The notes beneath the pieces were generated by a model. The model saw nothing but the letters and a program-made list of their open reading frames with translations. It ran no database searches and was not told where the DNA came from. Source: Acrasis kona (lineage: Eukaryota; Heterolobosea; Eutetramitea; Acrasida; Acrasidae). Taken from it: DNA of 64,000 bases. Positions 8,928 through 19,477 of the stretch are shown piece by piece; within the stretch, counting starts at the first letter, position 1; the number at the start of each line of letters is the position of its first letter. The DNA lies in contig JAOPGA020001602.1 in assembly GCA_026419775.2 (NCBI GenBank), positions 1-64,000 on the forward strand, written 5' to 3'. The position numbers were made by a program, and so were the translations under genes.

Positions 8928-9399
8928 TTATATTTTCTTTTCTTGTTTATTCAATTCCTCTTCAATGTATTGTACTCTGTTCTCAATTTGTTTTGCAATG
9001 CGTATAAGTTCGGTCAACGTACCTTTAGTCATATCACTGGCAGTGACAGGCTCAGTTCTTGAACTCTCGCTGTCACTGGTGGCACTCAAATCGGTGTCAT
9101 TGTCTACAGTTGCAAAACAATTCTTGAACAAATTTCTAACATAGCGTTTGATGCTGTTGACAAAAATCCAAAACTTGAGGGTAGAAAGGTTATTTGAGGC
9201 TTCGCACTCTTCGAATTTTTTGCGATCTTGGTGGTAAAGCAACCGAAATTTTATAAAGGATCGGTTTAATGGCCTCCACATCGGCAATGAAAAACCCAAT
9301 ACGAAGAGGTAATGCAATACCAAAGTATGAATAATCACCTTCTATTACAGCAGGTAATGACAAAATACAATCTTGGGACCCAATTAGGGCTTTTGACAA
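8928..9399 (-). pseudogene. Orphan frames, probably one interrupted gene
   Basis: Two overlapping minus-strand frames look like parts of one product. The upstream one (9399-9190) includes IEGDYSYFGIALPLRIGFFI; the downstream one (to 8928) includes KKFEECEASNNLSTLKFWIF, a Ser/Asp-rich linker and a C-terminal amphipathic helix (TELIRIAKQIENRVQYIEEE) likely to form a short coiled coil. No single uninterrupted frame joins them and I see no convincing intron. Family unknown. Together with the frames at 8033-8830 it forms a small island of orphan sequence. Confidence 0.25.
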
Positions 9400-9411
9400 A
9401 ACATTTTATCG

Positions 9412-9579
9412 TTTCCTGCCCAAAATGCTTTGACTAGATTTTTAAGGAATGCATCTGTTCAGAACGATAACGAAGACTATTTATCATTATGGTCGGGAAC
9501 AGGAGAAGGGAACCTATGGACTGGTAGTGCTGAAGATCTCATAAAAGATCTTTTTGATAATGTATCAAACAAGCATTGA
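9412..9579 (+). pseudogene. 3' fragment of a nitronate monooxygenase gene
   Basis: An isolated 55-codon frame ending in TGA reads FPAQNALTRFLRNASVQND, then YLSLWSGTGEG and AEDLIKDLFDN. This matches the C-terminal end of nitronate monooxygenases (2-nitropropane dioxygenases; FMN enzymes oxidising alkyl nitronates), where PxQNALTRxLR is followed by an acidic stretch, LWAGxG and a terminal helix. No upstream catalytic TIM-barrel part is present: the frame is closed by a TGA at 9394 and the DNA before it reads as other orphan sequence. So it is a truncated remnant, perhaps left when the 8-9.4 kb island was inserted or the gene was deleted. Confidence 0.6.
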
Positions 9580-9818
9580 GCTCAACACCATAAAATGCTC
9601 AAAGTATTTTTTTCAGTGGTTCTTTAGGTCGCCCCTTCCGCTTCCAAGGCGTTTTAGACCCTTTTGATTCCACATCCAAATAATTTTGTAAAAGTGTTTG
9701 GTTGCCAACCAAAATTGTCATGTTCCCCTCCTCCGAAGTCGGACTCAGTAAAAACTGAATTTGAACTGCTCACTATAAACGAGCACATTTTACATAAGAT
9801 GATACAAAAAAAACAAGA

Positions 9819-11006
9819 ATGTCACAAATAACCGAAATCATAGACGACGCAACAAATCCCAGCACAAAACCAGTGTTTGGTCCTCTAGTGGTATCTGTTA
9901 TCGACAAGAACGGAAAGCTCATTTATGAACATTGCTCTGGTTTCCACATCCCAACAAATCCTTCCAAACCAGTAACAACATGCTCTTTATTCCCAATCAT
10001 GTCGCAAACAAAGATTGTCACTGCAGTCGCTACAATGATTCTAGTCGAACGGGGTACATTGAACCTTGACGAAAGTGTCAGTAAATATCTCCCCGAGTTT
10101 GAAAATTTAACCGTGATAAACGCTGATGGCACCTCACATACCCCATCCAAATCATCACCCACCCTAAGGCAATTACTCACACATTCCGCAGGTCTCTGTT
10201 ATTATTTCCTCCACCCAGGGCTAGTCAAATGGAAGAAGGAAAATGGCGGCATGATGGGTCTAGATGGAACCATAAAACCCTTCGAAGCACCATTGATTTA
10301 CCAACCAGGAGAAGGTTGGATGTACGGTACAGGACTCGAGTGGATAAGTCAAGTCATCCAAGTAGTAACTTGCCAATCATTCGGTACGTTTTGCAAAGAA
10401 AACATTTTCACTCCGCTACAAATGAACGACGCATCGTTCCATCCAAAAAAAGAAATTTCGGATTGGGAGGAACGAAGAGTTCCATTCGTCAACTTTAGCG
10501 AAGAAGGTCTAACCGAAGGAAATCTTCCTTGTTCATTTGACGTTGCTCACGAAATGGGAGGTTATGGTTTAGTATGTTCTCCAGATGACTTTACAATTTT
10601 CCTCGCAACTTTAATCAGGGGTGGTGTCGGTCCAAATGACGTTCGTATTCTAAAAGAACAAACCATCGAAGAAATGTTTAGACCACAATTAGATGATCCG
10701 ACATTTGTGCAATCAAAAGCAGAATCGCAATTCGGTAAGCACATGATGCCGAGAATGAGTCAGGGTGAAACGTTTAAAGTGAATCATGGTATTTCTGGTA
10801 TTATATTTACTGAAGATTTGAAGGGAAGAAGAAGGGCGGGAACCATGCATTGGGGTGGTGCGCCTAATACTACTTGGTGGGTCGATAGGAAGAGTGGTAT
10901 TGCTTGTCATATAATGGCGCAGATGGGTCCACAAGGAACTCCGTTGGTTTCTGAGCTATACGAAAGCATTGAAAGAGCAATCTATAGTGAATTTATAAAG
11001 CAATAA
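9819..11006 (+). CDS. Beta-lactamase-fold serine hydrolase (class C-like/EstB type)
   Basis: A 395-residue intronless gene. The SxxK nucleophile motif is SQTK in IMSQTKIVTAVATMILVERG; THSAGLCYYF is the usual loop after it; QPGEGWMYGTGLEW carries the Tyr of the second motif; and MHWGGAPNTTWWVD is the third (H/W-x-G). This is the Beta-lactamase (PF00144) family: esterases, D-aminopeptidases and LACTB-like proteins, not resistance enzymes. No signal peptide is apparent (start MSQITEIIDDATNPSTK), suggesting a cytosolic enzyme. The substrate cannot be told. Such genes in amoebae are often of bacterial ancestry, but codon use here resembles its neighbours. Confidence 0.85.
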   Translation: MSQITEIIDDATNPSTKPVFGPLVVSVIDKNGKLIYEHCSGFHIPTNPSKPVTTCSLFPIMSQTKIVTAVATMILVERGTLNLDESVSKYLPEFENLTVINADGTSHTPSKSSPTLRQLLTHSAGLCYYFLHPGLVKWKKENGGMMGLDGTIKPFEAPLIYQPGEGWMYGTGLEWISQVIQVVTCQSFGTFCKENIFTPLQMNDASFHPKKEISDWEERRVPFVNFSEEGLTEGNLPCSFDVAHEMGGYGLVCSPDDFTIFLATLIRGGVGPNDVRILKEQTIEEMFRPQLDDPTFVQSKAESQFGKHMMPRMSQGETFKVNHGISGIIFTEDLKGRRRAGTMHWGGAPNTTWWVDRKSGIACHIMAQMGPQGTPLVSELYESIERAIYSEFIKQ

Positions 11007-11245
11007 ACTCAAGTTTGAACCGTAACAGATGAATTACACTTGTTTTTTTTTGAAGAATTACTTCTTACCCCTTATTTGCCAAGCATTGACCATAACATAG
11101 TATGGAACATCGCATGGAATACCTGAAACAGTTTCATGTTGAGTACAATTGTTTGACTCCACTTGATTACATATACGGGAGTGTCCAACATGTGATGAAC
11201 AAAATTATGGAACGCATAAAATAGATGATTAGAGGATAAAAGAAA

Positions 11246-11318
11246 TGGACGAGTCCGGAATTGAACCGGAGACTTCTTGCATGCTAAGCAAGCACTCTAC
11301 CAACTGAGTTACACGCCC
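11246..11318 (-). tRNA. tRNA-Ala (AGC)
   Basis: A 73-nt cloverleaf on the minus strand with anticodon AGC in the loop TTAGCAT. The acceptor stem GGGCGTG/CTCGTCC contains the G3:U70 pair that is the universal alanine identity element. The D-loop is of normal length (CTCAGTTGGTAGAG), unlike the Ile and Lys genes in this window. Box B (GGTTCAATTCC) is intact and a T-rich tract follows. No intron. Confidence 0.95.
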
Positions 11319-11399
11319 TTTTATGTTTTTATAATTTACACTACAATATAGTTGTTAATAATGTAATTTGAAAAGAGTGAGTAGGGTAAATGTATGTAA

Positions 11400-11640
11400 A
11401 GAGATATTACGTGGCTCTGTACCATTTTTTCCATCGACTCAACCATCTTTGTTCGGGCTTCTGACTGCTTTTAGAGCTCCTCTAACCTCTGCTTCCCTTG
11501 CCCCCTTGCAGCATCAATCTAACGGATTTTCTCGTGCATCCTTCTGTGGAGTTCCTCATAATCAACTTCCTGTTGTAGCTTGCTTTTGCAGCCTGAATAC
11601 CCAATAGTTGTGAGAGCTTCGCACAGCATTCTTTATTGGG
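11400..11640 (-). pseudogene. Possible coiled-coil pseudogene fragment
   Basis: On the minus strand two frames carry protein-like, helical sequence: ECCAKLSQLLGIQAAKASYN in one and EVDYEELHRRMHEKIR followed after a stop by IDAARGAREAEVRGALKAVR in the other. They read naturally one after the other as a coiled coil, so a decayed host gene is likely, but no start or family can be given. Confidence 0.25.
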
Positions 11641-11816
11641 AAGAAACAGGAATCAGGATCGGTACCCTCCTACCCTCACATCAGACCCCATGAGGAAAAA
11701 ACCTGATTGCTGATTCTTCCTATTGTCTTTTCAGAGCAATCATGCGTTTGCATGATAAATTGCTGCCTTTGAAACTGGTTTTCATTTGCTCATTGCATAA
11801 ATGATTTTGTAAAAAC

Positions 11817-11885
11817 TCAGCACCGGGGAATCGAACCCCGGTCACAAGAGTGACAGTCTTGTATTCTACCACTATACTAGTGCTG
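11817..11885 (-). tRNA. tRNA-Asp (GUC)
   Basis: A compact 69-nt cloverleaf on the minus strand with anticodon GTC in CTGTCAC, stem CAAGA/TCTTG, acceptor CAGCACT/GGTGCTG, and an intact TGGTAGAAT D region and GGTTCGATTCC box B. A T5 tract follows as pol III terminator. No intron and no D-loop insertion. Confidence 0.95.
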
Positions 11886-12405
11886 ATTGTTATTTTAATG
11901 CTAATTTTAATTTTACGGGTACTTGATTATAAGATTTTATAGCAACCAAAGTAGTGGTCAAACACTTGAAATGCACACTGACCAATGTAAAGTGGAATGG
12001 TGTTGAATTTGGCAATGTTTGGTTGTAGCTGCCGCTGCAGAATCTTCGCCGCAGTGTGATAGGTGATAGTCCATACACAGCAGGTTTTGAACTGTAAACC
12101 GTCCATCACGAATGTCTACAACATCTATTGACTTTTTTGCAAGTTCCTTATATAATCATATATATTATGCCATGGCACAATCAAATCGAAGGCAAGATTT
12201 TTCCCTGCTGTGTATGTGAATGATTTATCACAAACGGAAGAAACATGTTCCATGCGTAAAAAGTCAAACTGAAGCGTAATGCAATCTTCTTCAAGCTATT
12301 AAATATTGCACACCAACTCCGTGACTCCGACGATCTCTCAAAGTGATTCGCTTATCTTCCATTTCACGAATTCCGCCATAGGTATTGGAAAGTTCTAACC
12401 AAACA
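11886..12405. other. Intergenic, no supported gene
   Basis: About 500 bases. Short minus-strand frames around 11890-12110 change frame repeatedly (for example IGQCAFQVFDHYFGCYKIL) and may be a remnant. The AT-rich part just before 12406 is probably the promoter and leader of the sterol oxidase gene. Confidence 0.25.
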
Positions 12406-13283
12406 ATGAACGTGACGGGAATCGAAGTCAATGATCTCGGCGTAGTTGAATGTCTTTGGCAACATCTTTTGACAACCTTCGGTCCTCAAAAGCTCTCCAC
12501 AATCGTAACGCTCATATATCTGTTTGTGGTTTATATTGGTACAAGTCTTCCATACGCACTAATATACAAGTACAAGCCAGCATTCTTATACAAATATAAG
12601 ATCCAGGATGAAGTAAGTGAAGAGGTTCCAGATTAATTTAACAATTATAGGCGAAGACAGAAAAGTTGAAGAAGATACAGCCTACAGACTGGAAATGCAT
12701 TAAGCAGCTTCTAATCAACCATTTTGTAGTTTTGATCCCGTCTGCCATCGGTATCTACCCTGCACTGCGTTATGTGAATGCAGATTTTGGTCTACCGTTA
12801 CCAAGTTGGACTGATACCATAGTGAGGATTTTCTTGTACTTTGTTATAGAAGACACTTTCTTCTACTGGGGGCACAGATTTTTCCACACAAAGTGGGGTT
12901 ACAACAATGTACATTACCTACATCATCAATATCAAGCACCAATTGCTATGGCTTCCTCATATGCACATCTTGCAGAGTTCATAGTTCTTGGCACAGGATT
13001 TGCACTTGGTCCTGCTATTATTGGCATCAATCATCTGTTTACTTTGTGGGTTTGGATTTTTGTAAGACAAGTTGAAGCACTAGATTGCCACTGCGGCTTT
13101 GACTTTCCATGGCATTTGAGCAAATTTCTTCCGTTTTACTGTGGACCACACCATCACGACCATCACCATAAAACATATGGTGGTAACTTTGCGAGTACAT
13201 TCACTTGGTGGGATTGGATGATGGGCACAGATAAAAAGTACAGAGAAGACTGTCAGAAAGAGGCTAAGAAGAAAGTAAATTAA
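12406..13283 (+). CDS. Sterol C-4 methyl oxidase (fatty acid hydroxylase superfamily)
   Basis: Two exons (12406-12612, 12651-13283; 38-nt intron) give 278 residues, matching MSMO1/ERG25-type C-4 methylsterol oxidases, ER membrane di-iron enzymes that oxidise the 4-methyl groups during sterol synthesis. The three histidine motifs are all present: HRFFH, HYLHH, and the C-terminal HHHDHHH cluster. Membrane segments occur at about residues 30-52, 85-105, 112-135 and 185-215. The first ATG (MNVTGIEVNDLGVVE) gives a short lumenal N-terminus with an N-glycosylation site. The exon junction restores QDE to AKTEKLKK in frame. The C-terminal KKKVN is a plausible dilysine-like ER retrieval signal. Which of the related sterol oxidases it is (SMO1 or SMO2 type) cannot be decided here. 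Confidence 0.88.
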
Positions 13284-13427
13284 TGTAAAGAATGTCTTTT
13301 TCAATAAACTTGTTTGCTAAAATATGCGTGTTGCTGTTCTTGTGCGCTTCTTTTTACCGGTCTTCATCAGAACCAGTTTTCAGTGTTGTTGTTTGAAGAC
13401 TTTTGAATTTGCACATGATTCTTTGTA

Positions 13428-14610
13428 ATGGATGATCGAAGGGTAGAGAGAGAATTTTATCAACAAATATACTCCAACTCACTCGTACGACTTGTGGAGG
13501 AGGAGAAAGATTATGTGCCTGCGTTTTTACTTTGTAGAAAAATTGCAGACCATCTACCTCATGCAAAACGACTCTGGGTATTTTGGTCTGAATGTTGCGA
13601 CAAATTAGGAATGATCAGTGCCGCTCGCAGATGGTTTGATTTCAGTTTTTAATTTTTAATATTCTTAGTTCTGTTATAGGTCTACATGTTCACCCTACCC
13701 AAATATCTGCTATTGAAAATCTCAGACAATTCATCGAAATTTATGGGCCACATAATGGTCAGGTATGTTATGGTTTGTTAAGACTCTCATTATTTAGGGA
13801 GAACTATTAAGGCAAAGACAGTTTGAGCTAAATCCTCTTGATTTTGAACTTAGGATGTATTATTTTATCGCCCTATTATCGAAGTACTCTAAGTCGGGTG
13901 CGAAGAATAAAGCTGAAGCAGCCTATTCATTCATCTTTGACTACCTCTATTCTAAACACGTGGCTCCGATCAAAATTGACACTTCTAAACAAAACATAAA
14001 CGCCCTCATCACTTCACAACAACTCTCTGAGTTCAGGGCAGTAGCAGATGAGTTCTTTAAAAGCAACCTGTCACAGATGGTATGAATCATTTAATTTTTA
14101 TGTCTAATTATCAAGGGATGTGACGTGTTAGAATTAGGTTTAAAGCTTTCTCCTTTTGAGTCATCCTTTTATTATACATTGTACGAACAATATGCAAGCA
14201 GAGGATTATATACTAATGCTTTTAAAAGCTACTCTCATTATTTATATTGTTCAGGAGGTGCAGGGTCCAGTCAGTTATCTCCATACAGTGCAGAACAATA
14301 CGCCACTTGTGGAGAGTTATTGGAGAAATCAGGATATTTTGTACATGCTTTTCATGCCTACCATCAAAGTCACCTAATCGAACAACAAGAAGTCCAATTT
14401 CAAACCCAAACCGAAAACCTCATACTAACAAAATGGTTGAAGCACATACAATTAAACATTCTACCCAACATTAGTGAAAAAGATCGGAACGACAAATTGT
14501 TTTTATCTACTCCCTCCAGAAACCTTCTTGACAAATTACTGTCATTGGATGAGATTACACTACCAGATCGAGAGAAAACTCAAACTGAAGAGGAACAAGA
14601 TATTTTATAA
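13428..14610 (+). CDS. Helical-repeat (TPR-like) hypothetical protein
   Basis: Four exons (13428-13644, 13680-13762, 13798-14079, 14116-14610), introns 35, 35 and 36 nt, together encode about 358 residues. All three joins keep frame. The protein is alpha-helical throughout with Ala/Tyr/Leu patterns like tetratricopeptide or half-a-TPR repeats (for example PHAKRLWVFWSECCDKLGMI and FHAYHQSHLIEQQEV), with no signal peptide or membrane segment. A general RNA-processing or transcription-complex scaffold is possible but I do not recognise the family. It is the first of three plus-strand genes in tandem, about 140 bp upstream of FANCI. Confidence 0.6.
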
Positions 14611-14748
14611 ATAACATTGAAAATTGAATGTATTTTTTTAAAACCATATCTTAACCATCGTCCACTGTTGTCTTTTTTAAATATGTTACACTCTGGACTA
14701 TAATTGCACATTTTCAATCTTTTCGTTGTAGTTGTTTGTAATTATTTG

Positions 14749-17700
14749 ATGGAAAATGGGAGGTCGTCGTCATGTTTTGAGGACAAGACACTGTCCGACA
14801 GGTTAATATCAATGTGTGAGCATGATGATCCTGGATTAGATGATTTCATGTCTAATCTAGTTCCACAATCAGCAGAAGTAATTTGCAAAGAGTTAAAAGA
14901 CTTATGTGTAGTCGAAAACAGCATGGCATTACCCCTTCTCAGGATATTACTTCAATATGAAATTACAAGACAACAATCCATAAAAACAATAGTATCGTTA
15001 ATGAAAGATGGCACTTTGAACGGAATTTCATTATTTAGATACGTGAGCGAAGTACATGTTACACTGTATTCACTTCGCGGCAGCATAACTTTGAAATCAT
15101 ACGAGGAGACCTGTACTTTTTTACTTTCAACCGCGAGGTACATCATTTTCCTACTATACAGAAAAACAAACTCTCTCGAAAACATGACTTCGATTTTGGA
15201 TTTGATACCATCCATCGTGGGAGTTGCACAATACATTGAAAAGAGATTTCACCAGTCGGAAGAGCCCAAAACATCGCATCAAATACTTGATTTATTATCA
15301 AACACTTCTAGAAAGTGGCCACACAACCTTATTGTGCCCATATTAAACATTTTTGCGGACGTTTCTTCCCTTCAATCTCAAGTAAGTTTGTAAAGTTATT
15401 TACATTAAACTTTTTAGGTGTTGAACAACATTGTAGTCAAAATCAAACAAATCACAAACCAAATTGAAAGCGACGACTATGCAGGCCTTGTTAGGCTTTT
15501 GCTAATCATGACGGAAAAACATCAACTCGATGATTACATTGATTTAATTAGACTTTTATTTCCAAGAATGAATCGCGAGGCTCGTCTTAACGTATTTTTC
15601 GTGATTGAGATGGAATTCAAAAACTCCGTTCATTTGTGCAAAAAACTAAATCACATCACTTCAGGTCCGTTCTATTTTTATAAAACTTTGATTGACAAAA
15701 TTAGAAAGAATAAAATTGTCCGACCAATCACTAGCAGTCGAGGGCTTTTCTTCTCATCTGTGTGACATCATGTTGCTATTATTGTCGCTGAGCAACGAGA
15801 TTACAAAAAATGACACCATAATTGTGTTGAATAAATATATTCAACGATTGTCTGACGCTGAGGATAAGCTCAGAGCCATTCCTTCATCCTCTGAAGAATT
15901 AAGATCCAGTAGCATTGTTTCACTTAGCAGAGTGTCTTCTGCAGCTGCTAGTAGTTCATCCTGTCAAACGGAGGAAGATAGGTTGACTTATGCTGAGAGG
16001 TTGCTACAGTCTGCATGTAACGTTAGTAACGTGTCTGAGATGTTGCTTGCGATTAGCTGCGAATGGTGCTCCTCTAGTAGTGCCCAGCTTGTTCAAATTG
16101 GCGAAAAAACTTTGACTCATTTATTTACTGTTTCAACTTGCAGTCGATCCTCCATACTTAATATTTCCTTTAATGTCATTTCTGGTGATCCTAAGCAAGG
16201 TCAAAAGGTAATCTACCTGCGAGTGTTGAGAAGTATTGTNCAAAAAAATGTCATGACGCTTGCTCAGGATCACATTGGTGCCATCGAAGAGTGTTTGGGA
16301 TGCGTGTCTGAGTATGACCTCAATGTTGGTACTGAACTGTTGGAACACTTTACGATACTAACAAGATTCTCCCCAAGGCTTAAAAATTGTTTATTTGTAA
16401 ATTTAAAAAAACTATTATCAAAGAGGTCGCCTCAACATCGGACGTTGGCTATAGGTGGTTTGTGTGGTATGCTTAAACAATGTAGCGACATGCATGTTGA
16501 GATTGCTCAGAGCTTACAAAGTGCATTCCAATTCACTGATTTGACTATTAGATCCCATCTCTACAACTCCATATATGATTTCTTACAGTCGTCAACGGAG
16601 GTTCTATCCTTAAAGGCATCCAAAATACTATTCGATTGTCTTTGGTATAATTTGAATTTATACACTGTTGACCGCATTGATCCTTGCGCTTTTTACGAAA
16701 ATACTGTCATCGATGAAACAGATTCTCCAGATATGAATTTGAAGGAGAATTTGAGCGATCTCGTAAGATGCTTGTTCAAATTGTCTCAGCATCATGTGGA
16801 GAGGTATCCTGATGATGAAGACGAATCAAGATGGGGGAAGGTTGATGCTTTGTTCTACACCATCTTTGATCAAATAACAGACATCGAGTCACTATGTGCT
16901 TTATTGGGTATCAATAATGAACCAACATCTTCTAATAAAAAAAAAGGATCAAACTTTACGCTTAAGCATAGAGTTGATGTCGTTGCACCTTTGTTTGATG
17001 TTTTCATTGATTGTCTCGCGCACGAATCTGATGCCCGTTTTAAATTGTTACAAAACAAAGTGCTGTTGGTTGAGATTGAAAAACTCATCACCAAAAAGAA
17101 AATCAAATCTACTTCCACATCGATGTCACTTCGCACGTGTGTGGATATGTCAAATAATTTGTGCTGTGATATCATGAGTCATATAAAATCGGGCCAACAG
17201 TACCCTACTACTAAAAAGAAGCAAAGTACAGTTGAAGACGATACAGGGGGTGAAGAAAATATTTCTTTGTATGTGAAGTTTGTAAGTCTCGAATATCTCA
17301 TGTCCATTGTCTTGAATCACCTTGACACATCTTGTAAACAATGTGGCGCGTCCATGCAAAGTCTCATAAGTACCATCTTGTCTAGCGAGAACTGGAAATC
17401 CTTTTTTGGCAAGGGTTCCAATGGTGTGGGAGTAATGATTGAAGAGTGTGGTATCATTACAACTCAAGAAAGCAATTGTTTATTAATTTTAATTGCCCTT
17501 CAATGCTACTTGTCAGTTTTTAATGAGACCCATCCTTGGTTATCCAAGCGTGGTGCTTTGCTTGGAAAACTGAAAAAAGATGATACTGCAAAAAAAGTTT
17601 TACAATATTCTACAACACAGTACCATGATCGAATAAAATCACTGTTTGTTGATCCTGATAAAACAATACAAGGTGTTCGCACTCTATATTCATCTATTGC

Positions 17701-19324
17701 GAATTGTCTGTTCACGTGTTCATCCATGGAGCAGCCACGTGGTAACAAAGAACTTCTGAGCAGTTTTATCTGTCATATTTTTGGGTCTATAATCAAGAGT
17801 GATATTTCTATTCCTAAGGAAGGGGAAGAAGTTACAGATCCAGTTGACTTTAATGGTTTATGTTTGTACTTTGCAACATTATTAATGCGTGAGACAGATT
17901 CTGAATATGGCTGTCCTGTCAGTCAATTCATAATGTACACCAAGCTTATGACATCTCTCGCCTCCATCCACACCAAGATTGAGTCAGTTGACACTGACAT
18001 GTTGAGCATATTCAATTATAATGCTGATAAAAGAAATATAAGCGTGAAAAGAACATGTGATGTGCTAAAAGCTGTTTTGATCAAATTTCCTATTGCTCAT
18101 GTGAATGCACTTCGAAGTTGCTTAACGTTTATATTGACACAATACAATACAAAAAAAGCTGTTAGTATTGCTGATGAGATAATAAAAACTTGTTGTTCTA
18201 TTAGTACGCAAGAAGACGACGAAGAAAAACTTAAATTGTCCATGAAGAAGGAATGTGTAGTGAAATCTGCTGTCTGCGTTGTTGAATTTTTTATTGATTT
18301 AATTGTTGTCAGTCCGTCCTCAACTACTCCCAGTAGCTACCTTCTAAACTCTACCAATACAAGTCAAGAAGTTGACGAAGAGAATCTTGATCTTGACACT
18401 GATAATATAAATATAGTGCAGATCGAAAAGAGTTCAAATTTTAATAATCGTGTTGTTGATATGATTAGTTGTTTATTTGAATCTATTTATATTCAACCAA
18501 AGTCTTCTTTGTTCAATCAAAAATCAATTGTTATAAAGTTTGAAAAGCTTTTGGCAAAGTTGTCAAAGTACACAACCTACAATTGTAGAGGTTTCAAAAA
18601 GATCTTGAACTCTATCAAGAAGAAGACGCTTGATGTAAATCCAGTGGTTATTACAAGCTTATTAGATCTCAAGTCCGAAAACTACCTCAACATATGTGTG
18701 CTGTTAAGCAAAGTGATACAGCAGCGAGGTTCAGTGCTAGCAGATGCTAAAAATATGAAAAATTTAAGCAAGACCAAGTTATCAGAGGACGAGCAAGAAT
18801 CAGAAGACGAAGAACAAGAGGATGAAATAGATCAAAATAAAAAAAAACAAATCGGTAATGTTTATAATCAGCATTCTGCAAAGTATGTTGAAGTTGTATG
18901 TAGTAGCGAAAAACTTGTTTTAGAGGTTAGAAAGCTTTATGAGAGCTTTTCTTACTTGTGCAAGTCCAATAAACAATATACTATGGTAGATGGAAATCAT
19001 CCACTTTGTAGGTTGTCTTCGACCGAAATTGAATTGTTGGCGGATGATGAAGGTGAAGCCTCCGATAGTGACCAAGAGTCTCATTGGCGTTCACAGTTTT
19101 CAAAAGCTCAAGAACGCGACAATCGCAAGAGGAAATTTGAACAGCTTAGAAGTCGCATGAGTAGTAACGACACAAGCAATATAAAGAGGAAGAAGAGGAG
19201 GTTGAGGAGTAGGAATCTATATGTAGATGATGGCCTTGCAGATACAGATGGTACGGATGATTATGCTGATCTTGAAGATTTCATAGTAGTCGACGATGCA
19301 TGGGTCAAGAACCAAAAACATTAA
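14749..19324 (+). CDS. FANCI: Fanconi anaemia group I homologue (FANCI)
   Basis: Exon 1 (14749-15381), a 36-nt intron (15382-15417), then coding sequence to 19324, about 1,510 residues, near the size of animal FANCI (about 1,330). Helical-repeat throughout. Diagnostic matches: RLKNCLFVNLKKLLSKR followed by RTLAIGGLCGMLK, HLYNSIYDFLQSSTEVLSLK, and LYVKFVSLEYLMSIVL, which aligns with human LLSMKFVSSLLTAL; the ubiquitin-acceptor Lys is at codon 17276-17278. FANCI pairs with FANCD2 as a DNA clamp in interstrand-crosslink repair. The C-terminus is acidic then basic (KRKKRRLRSR), like the vertebrate nuclear signal. Near 15690-15720 the reading frame moves by one base within an A-rich run, with no credible intron, and the sequence has an ambiguous base at 16240, so an assembly error is more likely than a real break. 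Confidence 0.8.
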
Positions 19325-19477
19325 TTCTAAAAATCAAATTCTTCTAGTTATCTTTCTTTTTGTTCATCTTTGTGGTTATCTTGTGTCTGTCAACAATCGT
19401 ATAGTTGCCAAAATCGAATAGTCAGTTTAACTTGCACACTATTTTTAGCGGGAAAACTGAACTCTTCATATGTTAGC

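Noticed and set aside
9819-11006. An acquired antibiotic-resistance beta-lactamase
   Set aside because: It lacks the signal peptide and the detailed active-site context of true class C enzymes and fits the broad EstB/LACTB serine hydrolase family.
15690-15725. A very short intron to explain the FANCI frame change
   Set aside because: The only GT...AG span there is 17 nt and gives the wrong frame after removal; a sequencing error is more likely.
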